Shown here: piece after piece, positions 35,400-44,702 of the stretch | How positions within the stretch are numbered: position 1 is the first letter of the stretch | How the letters are laid out: every line of letters begins with the position of its first letter | NCBI RefSeq assembly: GCF_000314975.1 | Contig: NZ_BAEN01000076.1 | Span: forward strand, 434,001 to 498,000 | Direction of reading: 5' to 3' | Origin: Aliiglaciecola lipolytica E3 | Lineage (GTDB): Bacteria > Pseudomonadota > Gammaproteobacteria > Enterobacterales > Alteromonadaceae | Length of the DNA: 64,000 nt | Position numbers and translations under genes: made by a program | Notes under the pieces: generated by a model | The model's input: only the letters and a program-made list of their open reading frames with translations | Told to the model about the DNA's origin: nothing | Databases searched by the model: none

Positions 35400-37601
35400 T
35401 CACATTTCCCACCTGATTTTAAAAAATAGATTGTGTTCATTTTTTGCTGAAATTGCGTCTGAAATAAGTGTACGGTGTGATAACGTCGATTTCTCATTTT
35501 CAAATTCGCCACCAAATGTATAACTCAGATAAACGGCAGTTAGCTGTGACAAGGAATACTTGTATCGAAATTGAAATGCAGCTTCTGAAAACGAAAAATC
35601 ATCCGTTCGTTCGGTTTCTTTTCTAGTACCGTTAGTTTGTATTTGATAGGCCTGTTTTCCTTGGGCTTTTCCTGCAATTAATTCCAATCTAAGTCGCAAT
35701 TCATGTTTTTCTGAAAATTTGTAATCAAATCTTACATCTAACGTGAGCTCATCGAGTATATATTCATTTACTTGGTTCTCCGCTTCCCATTTTAACCAAC
35801 TTTGTGAATGATATTTTTCAAACACAAATTCTCCAAATATATCTGTCGCTATCTCCGTATTAAAGCTCATCATAAGTTCGGAAAAACGACCTGACCAATT
35901 TTCTGAACCATAGATAGCTTCCAGTGCTATTTGTCCAAATGGTAACTCTCGTGACTCGTAAACGCCTTCCAATAACCAGCCCATATCTATATTAGTTGAG
36001 TTAAAACCACGAGTAAGCGTGTCATCTTTTCCAAACGTAAACAATTCAATACCAAACTCAAAAAGATCGTCTTTTGTGGTGGTCATTTCAGTTGATAATC
36101 CCCAAACCAATGGAAGCTTTTCATTTTTAAAGTTGGTTTTTACTTCTACTTCGGTATTAAAAGCAATTTCCTCAAGAGGAATTTCATTCATATCATTTAC
36201 TAAATAAGTGTACTCATATTCGAATTGTTTTCTATTAATCCGTTGCACATAACCTACATCACTAATATCAAGATGTTCTCCATAAACAAAAGCAGAAATA
36301 CTATGGATATGGGTTTCATTGACCTCTGCATTGCTTTCAAGCCATAGACCAACATCACTGCTTTCATTCGCACCGCGAATGTTAGAATTTATAATTCCCA
36401 ACGATAAACTATGCGTGGGAGAAACCTGTGCAAAGTAATCCAGTCCCAACACAATGGATCGTCTATTGATACTTGGTGTTTCGACTAAATTGCTGCTCAA
36501 ACCAAAACTACTATCTTCATGATTAAACTTTACTCTAGCGAGCAAAAAATCACGTCCCTGAAGCATTTTTTCGTCATTTTCACTGGCTCCTAGAAGTGAC
36601 ATGGTTCCCCATTTCATTGCTTTTGTGTATCGGCCAGCAGCATTTATATCTCTTGCTCCAACATCTTCTATGTTAGATTGGCCACCGATTCGCGGAGTAT
36701 GTACTAAAATTAAATTTTCGGGGGCTGACACATCATAGTTCGATTGATTGCGAGTAAAAAAGGGACGCTGTTCACTAAAAAATGTTTCTATAGCGGAAAA
36801 ATTAATCACTAAATCATTGGCTTCAACTTGGCCAAAATCTGGGGTTATGGTGAGATCAATTGTTTCACTTTGATTTCTCTGCCAGAATAAATCTCCACCA
36901 ACTCGGTGTTTGTTGCTATCGTTTTCTAATGTGTGATTGAACGAATAATAGGGAAATATCTCTACGTTCTGATTATTACTAGTTAGGATATTTAGCGTTG
37001 TAAAGCTGCTCAAAAACTCAGTGAACCCTGAATGAGTTGATGAACTTGAAAGGATACGACGATTATTATTGCTGTGTTTTGATACTAGTAACTGGATTTC
37101 TTGACGGGGTGTTTGAGTTGCAAACGTGAAATTATTCCAAGGTATAAATCCAATTGCAGTCCAGCGTCCTAGTGAGTTTTCAACATGATGTTGCCAACGC
37201 CCATTCCAATCCAAATTTTCACCAGTTTGTGCATTGTAAGTGCCATCGTAAAATACGTTTTGTCGATTAATCGCAAACACGTATGCATTAACACTGTTTT
37301 TGTTTGGCGCGATGTAGATCCGTATATGCTCATTTTCAAAGGGTCTATCATTTTCTTCCGACCGATTTGCTAGGTTGTCAGGATTGAGTATGTGCGCGCT
37401 AAAATAAATGCCTTCCTCATCAACTTGATAGTGAAAGGAAAATTCATTGGTAACTGAGCTTAACGTTCTTGGTTTTACTTCGTAAAATTTAGTTATTGTT
37501 GAACGTAGAGGCTCTTCAGCGCAAACCAAATTAGTAAAGTGTGCAAGTATTAAGCTTAGAGTGAAGAATAACTTTTTCAGGTGGATTATTCCTATTCTCA
37601 A
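35400..37601 (-). CDS. DUF5916-family outer-membrane protein
   Basis: The 733-residue product has a signal peptide (about 1-28). A CBM9-like N-terminal domain (about 30-200) follows, and then a large beta-barrel with the family signature TPDFGQVEANDLVINFSAIETFFSEQRPFF. The first in-frame start is a TTG without a good ribosome-binding site; no ATG is available before the signal peptide, so the exact start is uncertain. Family members are often in regulons for envelope stress or polysaccharide processing, but the function is unknown. A CTTAAG-N5-CTTAAG box lies 81 bp upstream. Confidence 0.8.
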   Translation of the reverse strand: MRIGIIHLKKLFFTLSLILAHFTNLVCAEEPLRSTITKFYEVKPRTLSSVTNEFSFHYQVDEEGIYFSAHILNPDNLANRSEENDRPFENEHIRIYIAPNKNSVNAYVFAINRQNVFYDGTYNAQTGENLDWNGRWQHHVENSLGRWTAIGFIPWNNFTFATQTPRQEIQLLVSKHSNNNRRILSSSSTHSGFTEFLSSFTTLNILTSNNQNVEIFPYYSFNHTLENDSNKHRVGGDLFWQRNQSETIDLTITPDFGQVEANDLVINFSAIETFFSEQRPFFTRNQSNYDVSAPENLILVHTPRIGGQSNIEDVGARDINAAGRYTKAMKWGTMSLLGASENDEKMLQGRDFLLARVKFNHEDSSFGLSSNLVETPSINRRSIVLGLDYFAQVSPTHSLSLGIINSNIRGANESSDVGLWLESNAEVNETHIHSISAFVYGEHLDISDVGYVQRINRKQFEYEYTYLVNDMNEIPLEEIAFNTEVEVKTNFKNEKLPLVWGLSTEMTTTKDDLFEFGIELFTFGKDDTLTRGFNSTNIDMGWLLEGVYESRELPFGQIALEAIYGSENWSGRFSELMMSFNTEIATDIFGEFVFEKYHSQSWLKWEAENQVNEYILDELTLDVRFDYKFSEKHELRLRLELIAGKAQGKQAYQIQTNGTRKETERTDDFSFSEAAFQFRYKYSLSQLTAVYLSYTFGGEFENEKSTLSHRTLISDAISAKNEHNLFFKIRWEM

Positions 37602-37681
37602 AGAAACTTGAACGCTTCGTCTACATTACAAATCAATTGAGAACTATTCAAAAGTAAATGCAAAAAATATATAGTGTCAAT

Positions 37682-37698
37682 CTTAAGTTTTGCTTAAG
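37682..37698 (-). promoter_or_regulatory. CTTAAG-N5-CTTAAG box upstream of DUF5916 gene
   Basis: Both half-sites are exact (37682-37687 and 37693-37698) with a 5-bp gap. This is the layout of a PmrA/BasR box. It is 81 bp upstream of the assigned start. Confidence 0.6.
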
Positions 37699-37829
37699 AA
37701 TACCTGAATAAATACTAGCTTTTTGCCTGTAACTACAAGTTTTCAACGTAGACGTTAATCTGTATTTAAGGGGTGAATAATTTCACTATGTAGTTTAAAT
37801 AAATTACAATATCTTTAGTGGTTGTATTG

Positions 37830-38594
37830 CTATTCTGATTTACTTTGCGCTAGCTTATTTACGCGAACTTGTTCAAAAACTAACGCTAAAACTAAAATAC
37901 TTAAAAAAATAGCAGAGGCGCTGCTTGTTGTGCCAAGCTCAATACCGCCTTGTGAATGAGATTTGGTTAGAAAGTCGCCAAATGTAGCACCAAATGGGCG
38001 AGTTAACACAAAGGCAATCCAAAAAAGTACCAGACCTGATAACCGAGTGACGTAGTGTAATATTGCACACAAAATCAATATACCTGCTAAAATTTCAGCA
38101 CTAATGATAAAGCCCAATGACAAATCATCCGCCATGTAATCTCCAACAGCGGTGCCAAGTGTATTAGCGACAAGAAAAGCTATCCAATAAAAGACTTCAG
38201 AAGAATTTGTATTAACTCTTTCTACTGAGATTGAGCCTTCCTTTTGATACCAAGCGATTAAAGTGAAGATAAGCAAAATAAACAATAATGTAGAGCCCAA
38301 AAGGTAGCCCAGGCCCATTGTTCGGTCAATAAAATCAGACATTGCTGTCCCCGCGATAGCAGAACTAGTAAATGTAATCCAATAAAGCGTAGGTGCGTAT
38401 TTAGCTTGTTTTAATTTAAATAGTAAGCAGACCAAAAATAATCCAATAAAAATCAGGATGGTAAAGTGATAACCAAGATTCAAGGTCATTGAAAATAAAT
38501 CTGCACCAGTTTCACCAAGAGTAGTAGCGGCTATTTTAATGATCCAATATAAAATAATGATTTGCGGTACCCGATTAATTGTCATGTTGTTCAC
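37830..38594 (-). CDS. COG4705-type integral membrane protein
   Basis: The 254-residue protein has about eight transmembrane helices in repeated blocks. Each block carries a Gly/Asp motif: ATTLGETGADLFSMTLNLGY, LGTAVGDYMADDLSLGF, and PFGATFGDFLTKSHSQGG. The charged residues inside helices suggest ion or solute transport, but the family has no assigned substrate. It starts 27 bp downstream of the Omp85-type gene and is likely in the same transcript. Confidence 0.7.
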   Translation of the reverse strand: MNNMTINRVPQIIILYWIIKIAATTLGETGADLFSMTLNLGYHFTILIFIGLFLVCLLFKLKQAKYAPTLYWITFTSSAIAGTAMSDFIDRTMGLGYLLGSTLLFILLIFTLIAWYQKEGSISVERVNTNSSEVFYWIAFLVANTLGTAVGDYMADDLSLGFIISAEILAGILILCAILHYVTRLSGLVLFWIAFVLTRPFGATFGDFLTKSHSQGGIELGTTSSASAIFLSILVLALVFEQVRVNKLAQSKSE

Positions 38595-38621
38595 GTGAAA
38601 GTTTTCCTAATATTGGTATGC

Positions 38622-40223
38622 CTAAAAAGCATGTTTGGCCGTAATGCGAAATTCGACGCCGTTAACATTTTTATCGTTCGACACGGGCTTGATAATATCT
38701 ACATGGATCACTTGCGCATCACTGGAGTGGGTGGAATAAAAACGTGCACCTAATCCAAAAGATGCCAGAGTTGAATTATCAAAATTGCGCAGTTCACTGC
38801 TGCCAAATGATTTACCGACATCAATAAATGCCGCAGCGCCGACCTCAATTAATTTATAAATATTGATATGTGGGTAATAACGGGCTTCGAGGCTCAGTGC
38901 TGCGTTGTGCTGACCATGTTGATATTGCAATGGGAAGCCCCTAACACCATTTTCACCCCCCAAAACAATTGGTGCATCTAAAAACTGATTTTTACTCAAT
39001 GTAACTAGATTTTTAACGTAAGCACCCCAATCATCATTGAGTTTATGAAAATATTCAGTTGATAGTGCTAAACGCATTCTGTCTGCTTGATTTTCGGTGT
39101 TATACCATTCCCCATCGAATTGCGCCGTCATGTAAATGAATGCATCAGATGAGACATCGAGTCCTTTACTCAGCTGTGAACGCCAGATCGCGCTAGCTGC
39201 GTTGTCTCGATTGCTTACGTCTGAACCTAGATGGCCGGATATATGCCAGCCGAGATTAAAATCTTCTATATGATTGATAAGATTAATATTGGTTAGTTTT
39301 CGGTAGTCTTTTGTTAAATACTCAAGGGATATAAATGGATAAGTAAATTGCCGATTAAATGGCATATAAGCTTGAAGGTCTGGTGACGTATTAGGCAGGG
39401 TAGTAAAGTCATGTTTTTCATTGGCATATCCCATCCCCATTCGCAGCGTTTCTGAAGCATTGTTTTGAACAAGCCACTGTCCATGCGCTAAGTATGAATT
39501 TTTTTGATGTTGAAAGCGTGCACTATCTAATCCATTTTGGAATAGCGTGTCGGTTTGCTGGAAATTATCAAAACCCACATTAAACGCATATGCGGTGCCA
39601 AACCCGGCAAATTCTTTATTAAGAAACACTGCTTGAGATTGCCCATCGTCGTTACTGGAGAATCGCAAATTAGCGTTCATATTGTTTTTCATAAAAAGGG
39701 GTATCTGCGTATCTAATTTGTATCCTGTTCGTTGTTCATCACTAAAATATTCAAATTCAGCATCAATGCCCAAACCCAACAAGTTTCGATCTTGAATGCC
39801 GACTGAGTACTTATTAACCCCCCCTTTACGACCAAAATCAGCGGTGGGCATTAATGACCAATTATCCCAAGTTTCGACTTTTATATTGTCTTGTTCGTCT
39901 CTAGTAACTTGTGCATCACGAAGATATTTTCTAGAGCGCAAATACCTTTCTAATTCCAATAAATCATCATCGCTAATCTCACATTTATCAATGAAAAAAG
40001 CTATCTCATTTTGCAGTGCAGATTTCTTGCTTATAATGTGTAGCAGGTTAGCCCAACGATGAAAAAACAGAGTATCCTGTTCAGTCAAATCGAAAATATC
40101 ATTTACCACAAAAGTAATTTTTTCGGCTTGATCACAGCTCTCAGTAGCCCATACCAGTTGACTAGAAGATAAGGTTGTCACTAGCAAGAAGGCTTGCTTA
40201 AAAATTCGAAAAGTATGCGCCAT
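38622..40223 (-). CDS. Omp85/BamA-type outer-membrane protein with a single POTRA-like domain
   Basis: From the ATG at 40223 the protein has 533 residues, with a signal peptide to about ...VWATES. Residues about 85-150 (LLELERYLRSRKYLRDAQV...NIKVETWDNWSLMP) form one POTRA-like unit. The barrel includes ENGVRGFPLQYQHG, the VRGF lid motif of the Omp85 superfamily, and ends in Phe (KHAF). Only one POTRA is unlike BamA or TamA. It could export or insert a surface component. The gene follows the sensor kinase on the same strand after a CTTAAG box. Confidence 0.75.
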   Translation of the reverse strand: MAHTFRIFKQAFLLVTTLSSSQLVWATESCDQAEKITFVVNDIFDLTEQDTLFFHRWANLLHIISKKSALQNEIAFFIDKCEISDDDLLELERYLRSRKYLRDAQVTRDEQDNIKVETWDNWSLMPTADFGRKGGVNKYSVGIQDRNLLGLGIDAEFEYFSDEQRTGYKLDTQIPLFMKNNMNANLRFSSNDDGQSQAVFLNKEFAGFGTAYAFNVGFDNFQQTDTLFQNGLDSARFQHQKNSYLAHGQWLVQNNASETLRMGMGYANEKHDFTTLPNTSPDLQAYMPFNRQFTYPFISLEYLTKDYRKLTNINLINHIEDFNLGWHISGHLGSDVSNRDNAASAIWRSQLSKGLDVSSDAFIYMTAQFDGEWYNTENQADRMRLALSTEYFHKLNDDWGAYVKNLVTLSKNQFLDAPIVLGGENGVRGFPLQYQHGQHNAALSLEARYYPHINIYKLIEVGAAAFIDVGKSFGSSELRNFDNSTLASFGLGARFYSTHSSDAQVIHVDIIKPVSNDKNVNGVEFRITAKHAF

Positions 40224-40265
40224 ATACAACACCTGATAAGTTGGCTCATACTATATAAAATTGAT

Positions 40266-40282
40266 CTTAAGAAATGCTTATG
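40266..40282 (-). promoter_or_regulatory. CTTAAG-N5-CTTATG box upstream of Omp85-type gene
   Basis: CTTAAG (40266-40271) and CTTATG (40277-40282) are 5 bp apart. The box is 43 bp upstream of the start codon. Confidence 0.5.
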
Positions 40283-40315
40283 GTTGGCTGATAGTTGGCT
40301 TAACTCCAACTGAAA

Positions 40316-41737
40316 TTATACTGGTATTGTCACCATAAAAGTAACTTCATCGTCAGTAACACGTGCGGTTATTTTACCGCCTAAGGCATTACAAAAAGTT
40401 TTTACTATTGCTAATCCAAGACCATAATTTTCAGTACTCGTTCTCGCGCAGTCTTTTTGCCACAAAGGGTCGAAAATGTAGTCTAAATCTGATTGCGATA
40501 ATACTGGTTCACACTGATTGCTAATCGAGATTTGAAGTTCGTTATTTGCGTATAAACTTAAACGAATCGTGATTTTTGAATTTTCTGGACTGTAGCTTTG
40601 TGCATTGTTTATTAGGTTTTGGAATATGGACTCAAAAGCAAACAAATTACAATTAACTGGTTCGAGGCCATCGTCTATTATTATTTCGATATCACGATTA
40701 CTTTTTTCTACCATTCTGCGAATAACTTGCTCGACGTTAAATACATCATGCTTTTCAAAATGTTCATTGGTATATCGATGAAACATTAAAATGTTATCAA
40801 CAACGGCCTGAAGACGCTTACTTATCTCTAGAACTTCGGGTTTATAACTACTATTTAAAGTGGGATCATTGGGGAATTTTATGGATACTTCAGTCAGGTT
40901 AATCAATTCAGCAATTGGTGTCTTTAATTCGTGAGCGATGTCAGAGGTAAGTCGTTGTTCTTTTATGTAAAGTGCACGGTTTTCAACTATAAAGCTATTT
41001 ATACTGTGCTGTATAGGCACAAGCTCTTCTATTTCTACACTCAAACTAAGTTCAGTTTCTTTATTTGCTAAACTTACTTGCTTTATATTCTGTGTAAACT
41101 CTTCAAGTGGTTTGAATCCCTTATTGACGGTTCTCTTAACTAAAAAGCCAACCATAATCGCCACCAAAATTGCAGCGACCAGAAAACTAATATCAATTAA
41201 CCAAGCAATAAAATTTAGCTTTTCTGAAGACATAGCATAGGCTATTGTCATAGACTTTTGTTTCTTCCCAGATTGTTTCATTTTCGCTAGATATACATCT
41301 CTATCATCAGAATCAACTTGTGGCATAAAATGTATATAAATAATACGTCCTGAACGTCCATCTGGTAAGGTTATATCGTTAATTAATTCTTTGCCCACCT
41401 TTAACTCTACTAATGGTAGTGATTTCATCGCAAAAAGATCTAGGGTATCAGAGCGTTCAAATATTTTATTGTCGCGCCATAGTTGATAATATTCAGGATC
41501 AGTTTCTCCTTCAAATTCAGGCATAAATTCACCCGCAAAATCAAACTCAATGGTCTCAAAGTCTTCTTCAACCAAGGTACTAAGTAGATTGGCTTTGGTA
41601 CGCATTGCTCTGTCAAACTCAGCATGAATCCACGTATCTACAGCCACATCAGTGGCCAATAAAATCACCATCATTACTAATGTCAGCGAAATAGATAACG
41701 AGCGTACAAGCCGTTTACGGATAGAAAAACTAGTCAT
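40316..41737 (-). CDS. Sensor histidine kinase (PmrB/QseC-like)
   Basis: This 473-residue protein has transmembrane helices at about 13-33 and 178-200 flanking a strongly acidic periplasmic domain (EEDFETIEFDF...PEFEGETDPEYY) that could bind cations. HAMP, then HisKA with the phosphorylated His269 in DIAHELKTPI, and an ATPase domain with NLINNAQSYSPENS and YGLGLAIVK follow. The start overlaps the response-regulator stop by 4 bp. It probably phosphorylates that regulator in response to a periplasmic or envelope signal such as metal, Mg2+ loss or cationic peptides; the signal is inferred. Confidence 0.9.
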   Translation of the reverse strand: MTSFSIRKRLVRSLSISLTLVMMVILLATDVAVDTWIHAEFDRAMRTKANLLSTLVEEDFETIEFDFAGEFMPEFEGETDPEYYQLWRDNKIFERSDTLDLFAMKSLPLVELKVGKELINDITLPDGRSGRIIYIHFMPQVDSDDRDVYLAKMKQSGKKQKSMTIAYAMSSEKLNFIAWLIDISFLVAAILVAIMVGFLVKRTVNKGFKPLEEFTQNIKQVSLANKETELSLSVEIEELVPIQHSINSFIVENRALYIKEQRLTSDIAHELKTPIAELINLTEVSIKFPNDPTLNSSYKPEVLEISKRLQAVVDNILMFHRYTNEHFEKHDVFNVEQVIRRMVEKSNRDIEIIIDDGLEPVNCNLFAFESIFQNLINNAQSYSPENSKITIRLSLYANNELQISISNQCEPVLSQSDLDYIFDPLWQKDCARTSTENYGLGLAIVKTFCNALGGKITARVTDDEVTFMVTIPV

Positions 41738-42405
41738 TCAACTACCATATAACCAAATCCGCGTTTGGTTTGTATGGGCAGAGTAGCCCCGGCTACTTTC
41801 GCTTTTTTGCGCGCTGAAGACAGGTGCGCCTCAATAGAATTTTTAGAAATAGCATCGTATTGCCCAGCGATATGTTCACTGAGCTTCTCAGGAGTAACAA
41901 CTGTATTCTGGTTTGAAAACATACACTCTACAATACGGTACTCATTAGGCGTTAAATCAATCAACGTTTTGCCATACCTAAGTGTCTTTAATTGTAGGTC
42001 TAAAGTTAGACCTGCAAGATCAATTTGGTCACAATTCTTACGCAAAGAGCCACGTCGTAACAATGAAAGAAGTCTTGCATGTAACTCATCAAACGAAAAT
42101 GGTTTGGTTAGATAGTCGTCAGCCCCAGTCAGTAATCCTTTTACTCTATCTTCAGGCTGACTTTTTGCTGACAGCAGCAATACGCGAACATCGTTGTGGC
42201 TGTGACGCAGCGTTTTTAAAAGTGTTAACCCGTCTACGCTAGGCAACATAATATCTAATATAATGACATCATAATTACCGGTAAGTGCCATACTCAAGCC
42301 TTCGGATCCATCATCCGTATCGTCCACAGTGAACCCCAAGTTTTGAAGACCGATAGTTAGACTTCGACGAAGTGAGATAGAATCTTCAACTAATAATATT
42401 TTCAT
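41734..42405 (-). CDS. OmpR-family response regulator (PmrA/QseB-like)
   Basis: The 223-residue protein has a receiver domain (1-115) with the phosphorylated Asp51 (IILDIMLPS) and Lys in YLTKPFS. The winged-helix domain (about 130-222) ends in KRGFGYMVV. A perfect CTTAAG-N5-CTTAAG direct repeat 47 bp upstream fits autoregulation. Similar sequences precede most transcription units from 37.6 to 49.1 kb, so this regulator probably governs that block. Confidence 0.93.
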   Translation of the reverse strand: MKILLVEDSISLRRSLTIGLQNLGFTVDDTDDGSEGLSMALTGNYDVIILDIMLPSVDGLTLLKTLRHSHNDVRVLLLSAKSQPEDRVKGLLTGADDYLTKPFSFDELHARLLSLLRRGSLRKNCDQIDLAGLTLDLQLKTLRYGKTLIDLTPNEYRIVECMFSNQNTVVTPEKLSEHIAGQYDAISKNSIEAHLSSARKKAKVAGATLPIQTKRGFGYMVVE

Positions 42406-42451
42406 GTTAACTCAGTGGTAATTTTCTCAATTTTGATTATTAATTAGTTAA

Positions 42452-42468
42452 CTTAAGGTTAGCTTAAG
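42452..42468 (-). promoter_or_regulatory. CTTAAG-N5-CTTAAG box for the two-component operon
   Basis: Exact CTTAAG copies at 42452-42457 and 42463-42468, 5 bp apart, 47 bp upstream of the response-regulator start codon. Confidence 0.65.
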
Positions 42469-42520
42469 GAATACTGAATTAAAGCATAAACCGATGTTCT
42501 TGGGCCAAATTTCATAAATT

Positions 42521-42537
42521 ATTAAGGTAATCTTAAG
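42521..42537 (+). promoter_or_regulatory. ATTAAG-N5-CTTAAG box for LTA-synthase-like gene
   Basis: ATTAAG (42521-42526) and CTTAAG (42532-42537) are 5 bp apart and lie 46 bp upstream of the divergent + strand gene. Confidence 0.6.
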
Positions 42538-42583
42538 TTTCATTTTTTATCTTCGCTATCTCTTTTCGTAGGCAGAGCGAAGT

Positions 42584-44569
42584 ATGCAAGTCTCTATTCA
42601 AATTTTTCAAATTCTTAAACCACTAATCAAGTTTATCTTTTTGGCACTTTTGATTTTATTCTTGTGCAGAGTTGGGCTGATGATTTGGCAATTACACAGA
42701 GTTGAATCGATTGAGACAGTGTTAACCATTTTATTGAATGGTTTGCGAATTGATTTAAGTACGTTGGCATATTTACTCATCATTCCGGCGCTGATTCATC
42801 CGCTGCTATGTTGTAGCAAATATTATGCTATATGGCTGAAGGTCTTACGTTTTTGGTTTTTACTTTGCTTACTTATTTTAACTTTTTTTGAGCTGGCGAC
42901 TCCCACATTTATCCAGGAATACGATCTTCGTCCCAATCGACTTTTTATAGAATATCTCATATATCCTAAAGAAGTCTTCAGTATGCTGGTACAAGGCCAT
43001 ACATTTGCGCTAGTTTTAACAATAATATCGTTAATTGTATGCGTATTTTTATACCGACTAATCTTATCCAATTTTGTCTTTTCTCGTCAGAAGGATATTA
43101 GACAGCGACGTCAATTGATCAGGTTTGAATCAAAAGTCGTAACGCTCGTCTCCGTGGCAATAAGTATATGCATAATTGTGATTAGTTTATTTGGGTTGGC
43201 TAGAGGCACCCTTGGCCACCGACCTCTTAATCCTTCTGTGGTTTATTTTTCTACTGATCCTTTGATCAATTCATTGACTTTAAATTCGCTATATAGTGTT
43301 GCTTTTGCTTTCAAACAATTGGGAGGTGAGAAGCATGCGGCAAATGTTTACGGAAAATTGAGTGATGAAGAGGTGATCAATATTGTGCGCAGTAGTAGTG
43401 AGCTCGATTCTGCTGATTTCAATTCTAGCGCGTTACCAACTTTACATAGGCAAGTTCCTGAGCACAGTTATAACAACATGCCAAAGAATTTAGTCATTAT
43501 CCTTGAAGAAAGTTTGGGTGCACGTTTCGTAAGTCATTTGGGAGGAAAAAAAATAACCCCCAATATTGATGAGTTAATGCAGGAAGGTTGGGCATTTAAT
43601 CAATTATATGCTACGGGTACCCGATCAGTGCGTGGTATAGAAGCTATTCTTACTGGTTTTACCCCAACACCTGCCCGCTCTGTTGTTAAACTTGATAAGT
43701 CGCAACGTAATTTTTTTACGATCGCGGAGCTGTTAAAACGCAAAGGGTATGTAACACAATTCATCTACGGTGGAGAAAGCCATTTTGATAATATGAAAAG
43801 CTTTTTTCTAGGTAATGGCTTTACCGACATTGTAGATTTTGATGATATTCAAGATCCTGGATTTGTTGCTTCTTGGGGAGCATGCGACGAAAGTCTGTTT
43901 AATCAAGCTCATAGAGAGTTAACGCAGCTTAGTGATTCTGGTAAACCATTTTTTAGTTTGGTTTTTACTTCAAGCAATCATGACCCTTTCGATATTCCAG
44001 ATAACAAAGTGCCAGTAATAGAAGGAGAAGATGCTCGCGACCGAGCGATTCGATTTGCCGACTATGCGCTTGGGAATTTCATTAAAACGGCGAAACAATC
44101 TAATTATTGGGATGACACCATATTTTTGGTTATAGCAGATCATGATGCAAGAGTGTATGGGCCTGAATTGGTTCCGATCAAATCGTTTCATATACCAGGC
44201 GTCATTTTAGGTAAAGATATTCCGACCAGGCAGGATAACCGAATAGTGAGTCAAATAGACATGGCTCCTACACTTTTATCTTTGATGGGGATTGAAGGAA
44301 AACATCCAATGCTCGGTTTCGATTTAAACAAACAGAATCAGTCCGAACGAGCAATGATGCAATTCGATAAGAACTTTGCTTATATGGTAAATAATCAAGT
44401 GGCTATCTTACAGCCCCATAAAACGCCAATGTATTTTACATACGATCATCGAACACAAACACTTTCATCAAGCCAGAGTAATGAGGTTTTGGGAAAACAA
44501 GCATTAGGTCACGCTCTGTTTGGTAGCAAGGCTTACGATAAACAGTGGTATACATTAGAAAGTGAATGA
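42584..44569 (+). CDS. LTA synthase/phosphoglycerol transferase-family membrane enzyme
   Basis: This 661-residue protein has about five N-terminal transmembrane helices (to about residue 215) and a periplasmic alkaline-phosphatase-fold domain. Metal and nucleophile motifs are visible: NLVIILEESLGARF (Glu), ATGTRSVRGIEAILTG (Thr nucleophile), and DDTIFLVIADHDAR followed by SFHIPGVILG. Such enzymes transfer phosphoglycerol-type groups from phospholipid to glycans or lipids and release diacylglycerol. The acceptor here is unknown. It diverges from the two-component genes and has its own CTTAAG box. Confidence 0.85.
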   Translation: MQVSIQIFQILKPLIKFIFLALLILFLCRVGLMIWQLHRVESIETVLTILLNGLRIDLSTLAYLLIIPALIHPLLCCSKYYAIWLKVLRFWFLLCLLILTFFELATPTFIQEYDLRPNRLFIEYLIYPKEVFSMLVQGHTFALVLTIISLIVCVFLYRLILSNFVFSRQKDIRQRRQLIRFESKVVTLVSVAISICIIVISLFGLARGTLGHRPLNPSVVYFSTDPLINSLTLNSLYSVAFAFKQLGGEKHAANVYGKLSDEEVINIVRSSSELDSADFNSSALPTLHRQVPEHSYNNMPKNLVIILEESLGARFVSHLGGKKITPNIDELMQEGWAFNQLYATGTRSVRGIEAILTGFTPTPARSVVKLDKSQRNFFTIAELLKRKGYVTQFIYGGESHFDNMKSFFLGNGFTDIVDFDDIQDPGFVASWGACDESLFNQAHRELTQLSDSGKPFFSLVFTSSNHDPFDIPDNKVPVIEGEDARDRAIRFADYALGNFIKTAKQSNYWDDTIFLVIADHDARVYGPELVPIKSFHIPGVILGKDIPTRQDNRIVSQIDMAPTLLSLMGIEGKHPMLGFDLNKQNQSERAMMQFDKNFAYMVNNQVAILQPHKTPMYFTYDHRTQTLSSSQSNEVLGKQALGHALFGSKAYDKQWYTLESE

Positions 44570-44650
44570 AAAAAGCATGCAATTGAGTTTACAAATTCTG
44601 AAGTTAATTCAGCAAAACTTTAGTTTTTAATCAGTCAGCAATCAGGCAAT

Positions 44651-44656
44651 CTTAAG
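44651..44656 (+). promoter_or_regulatory. CTTAAG half-site upstream of eptA
   Basis: One exact CTTAAG lies 47 bp upstream of the eptA start. The partner half (ATTATT after 5 bp) is poor, so this is a weaker member of the series. Confidence 0.35.
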
Positions 44657-44702
44657 GGATGATTATTAACATTCAACTATCAGTAATCGTTAGTCGAATG
44701 TT

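Noticed and set aside
44577-44700. Promoter region of eptA as a full CTTAAG-N5-CTTAAG box
   Set aside because: Only one exact half-site is present; the second half is too poor to call a full box.
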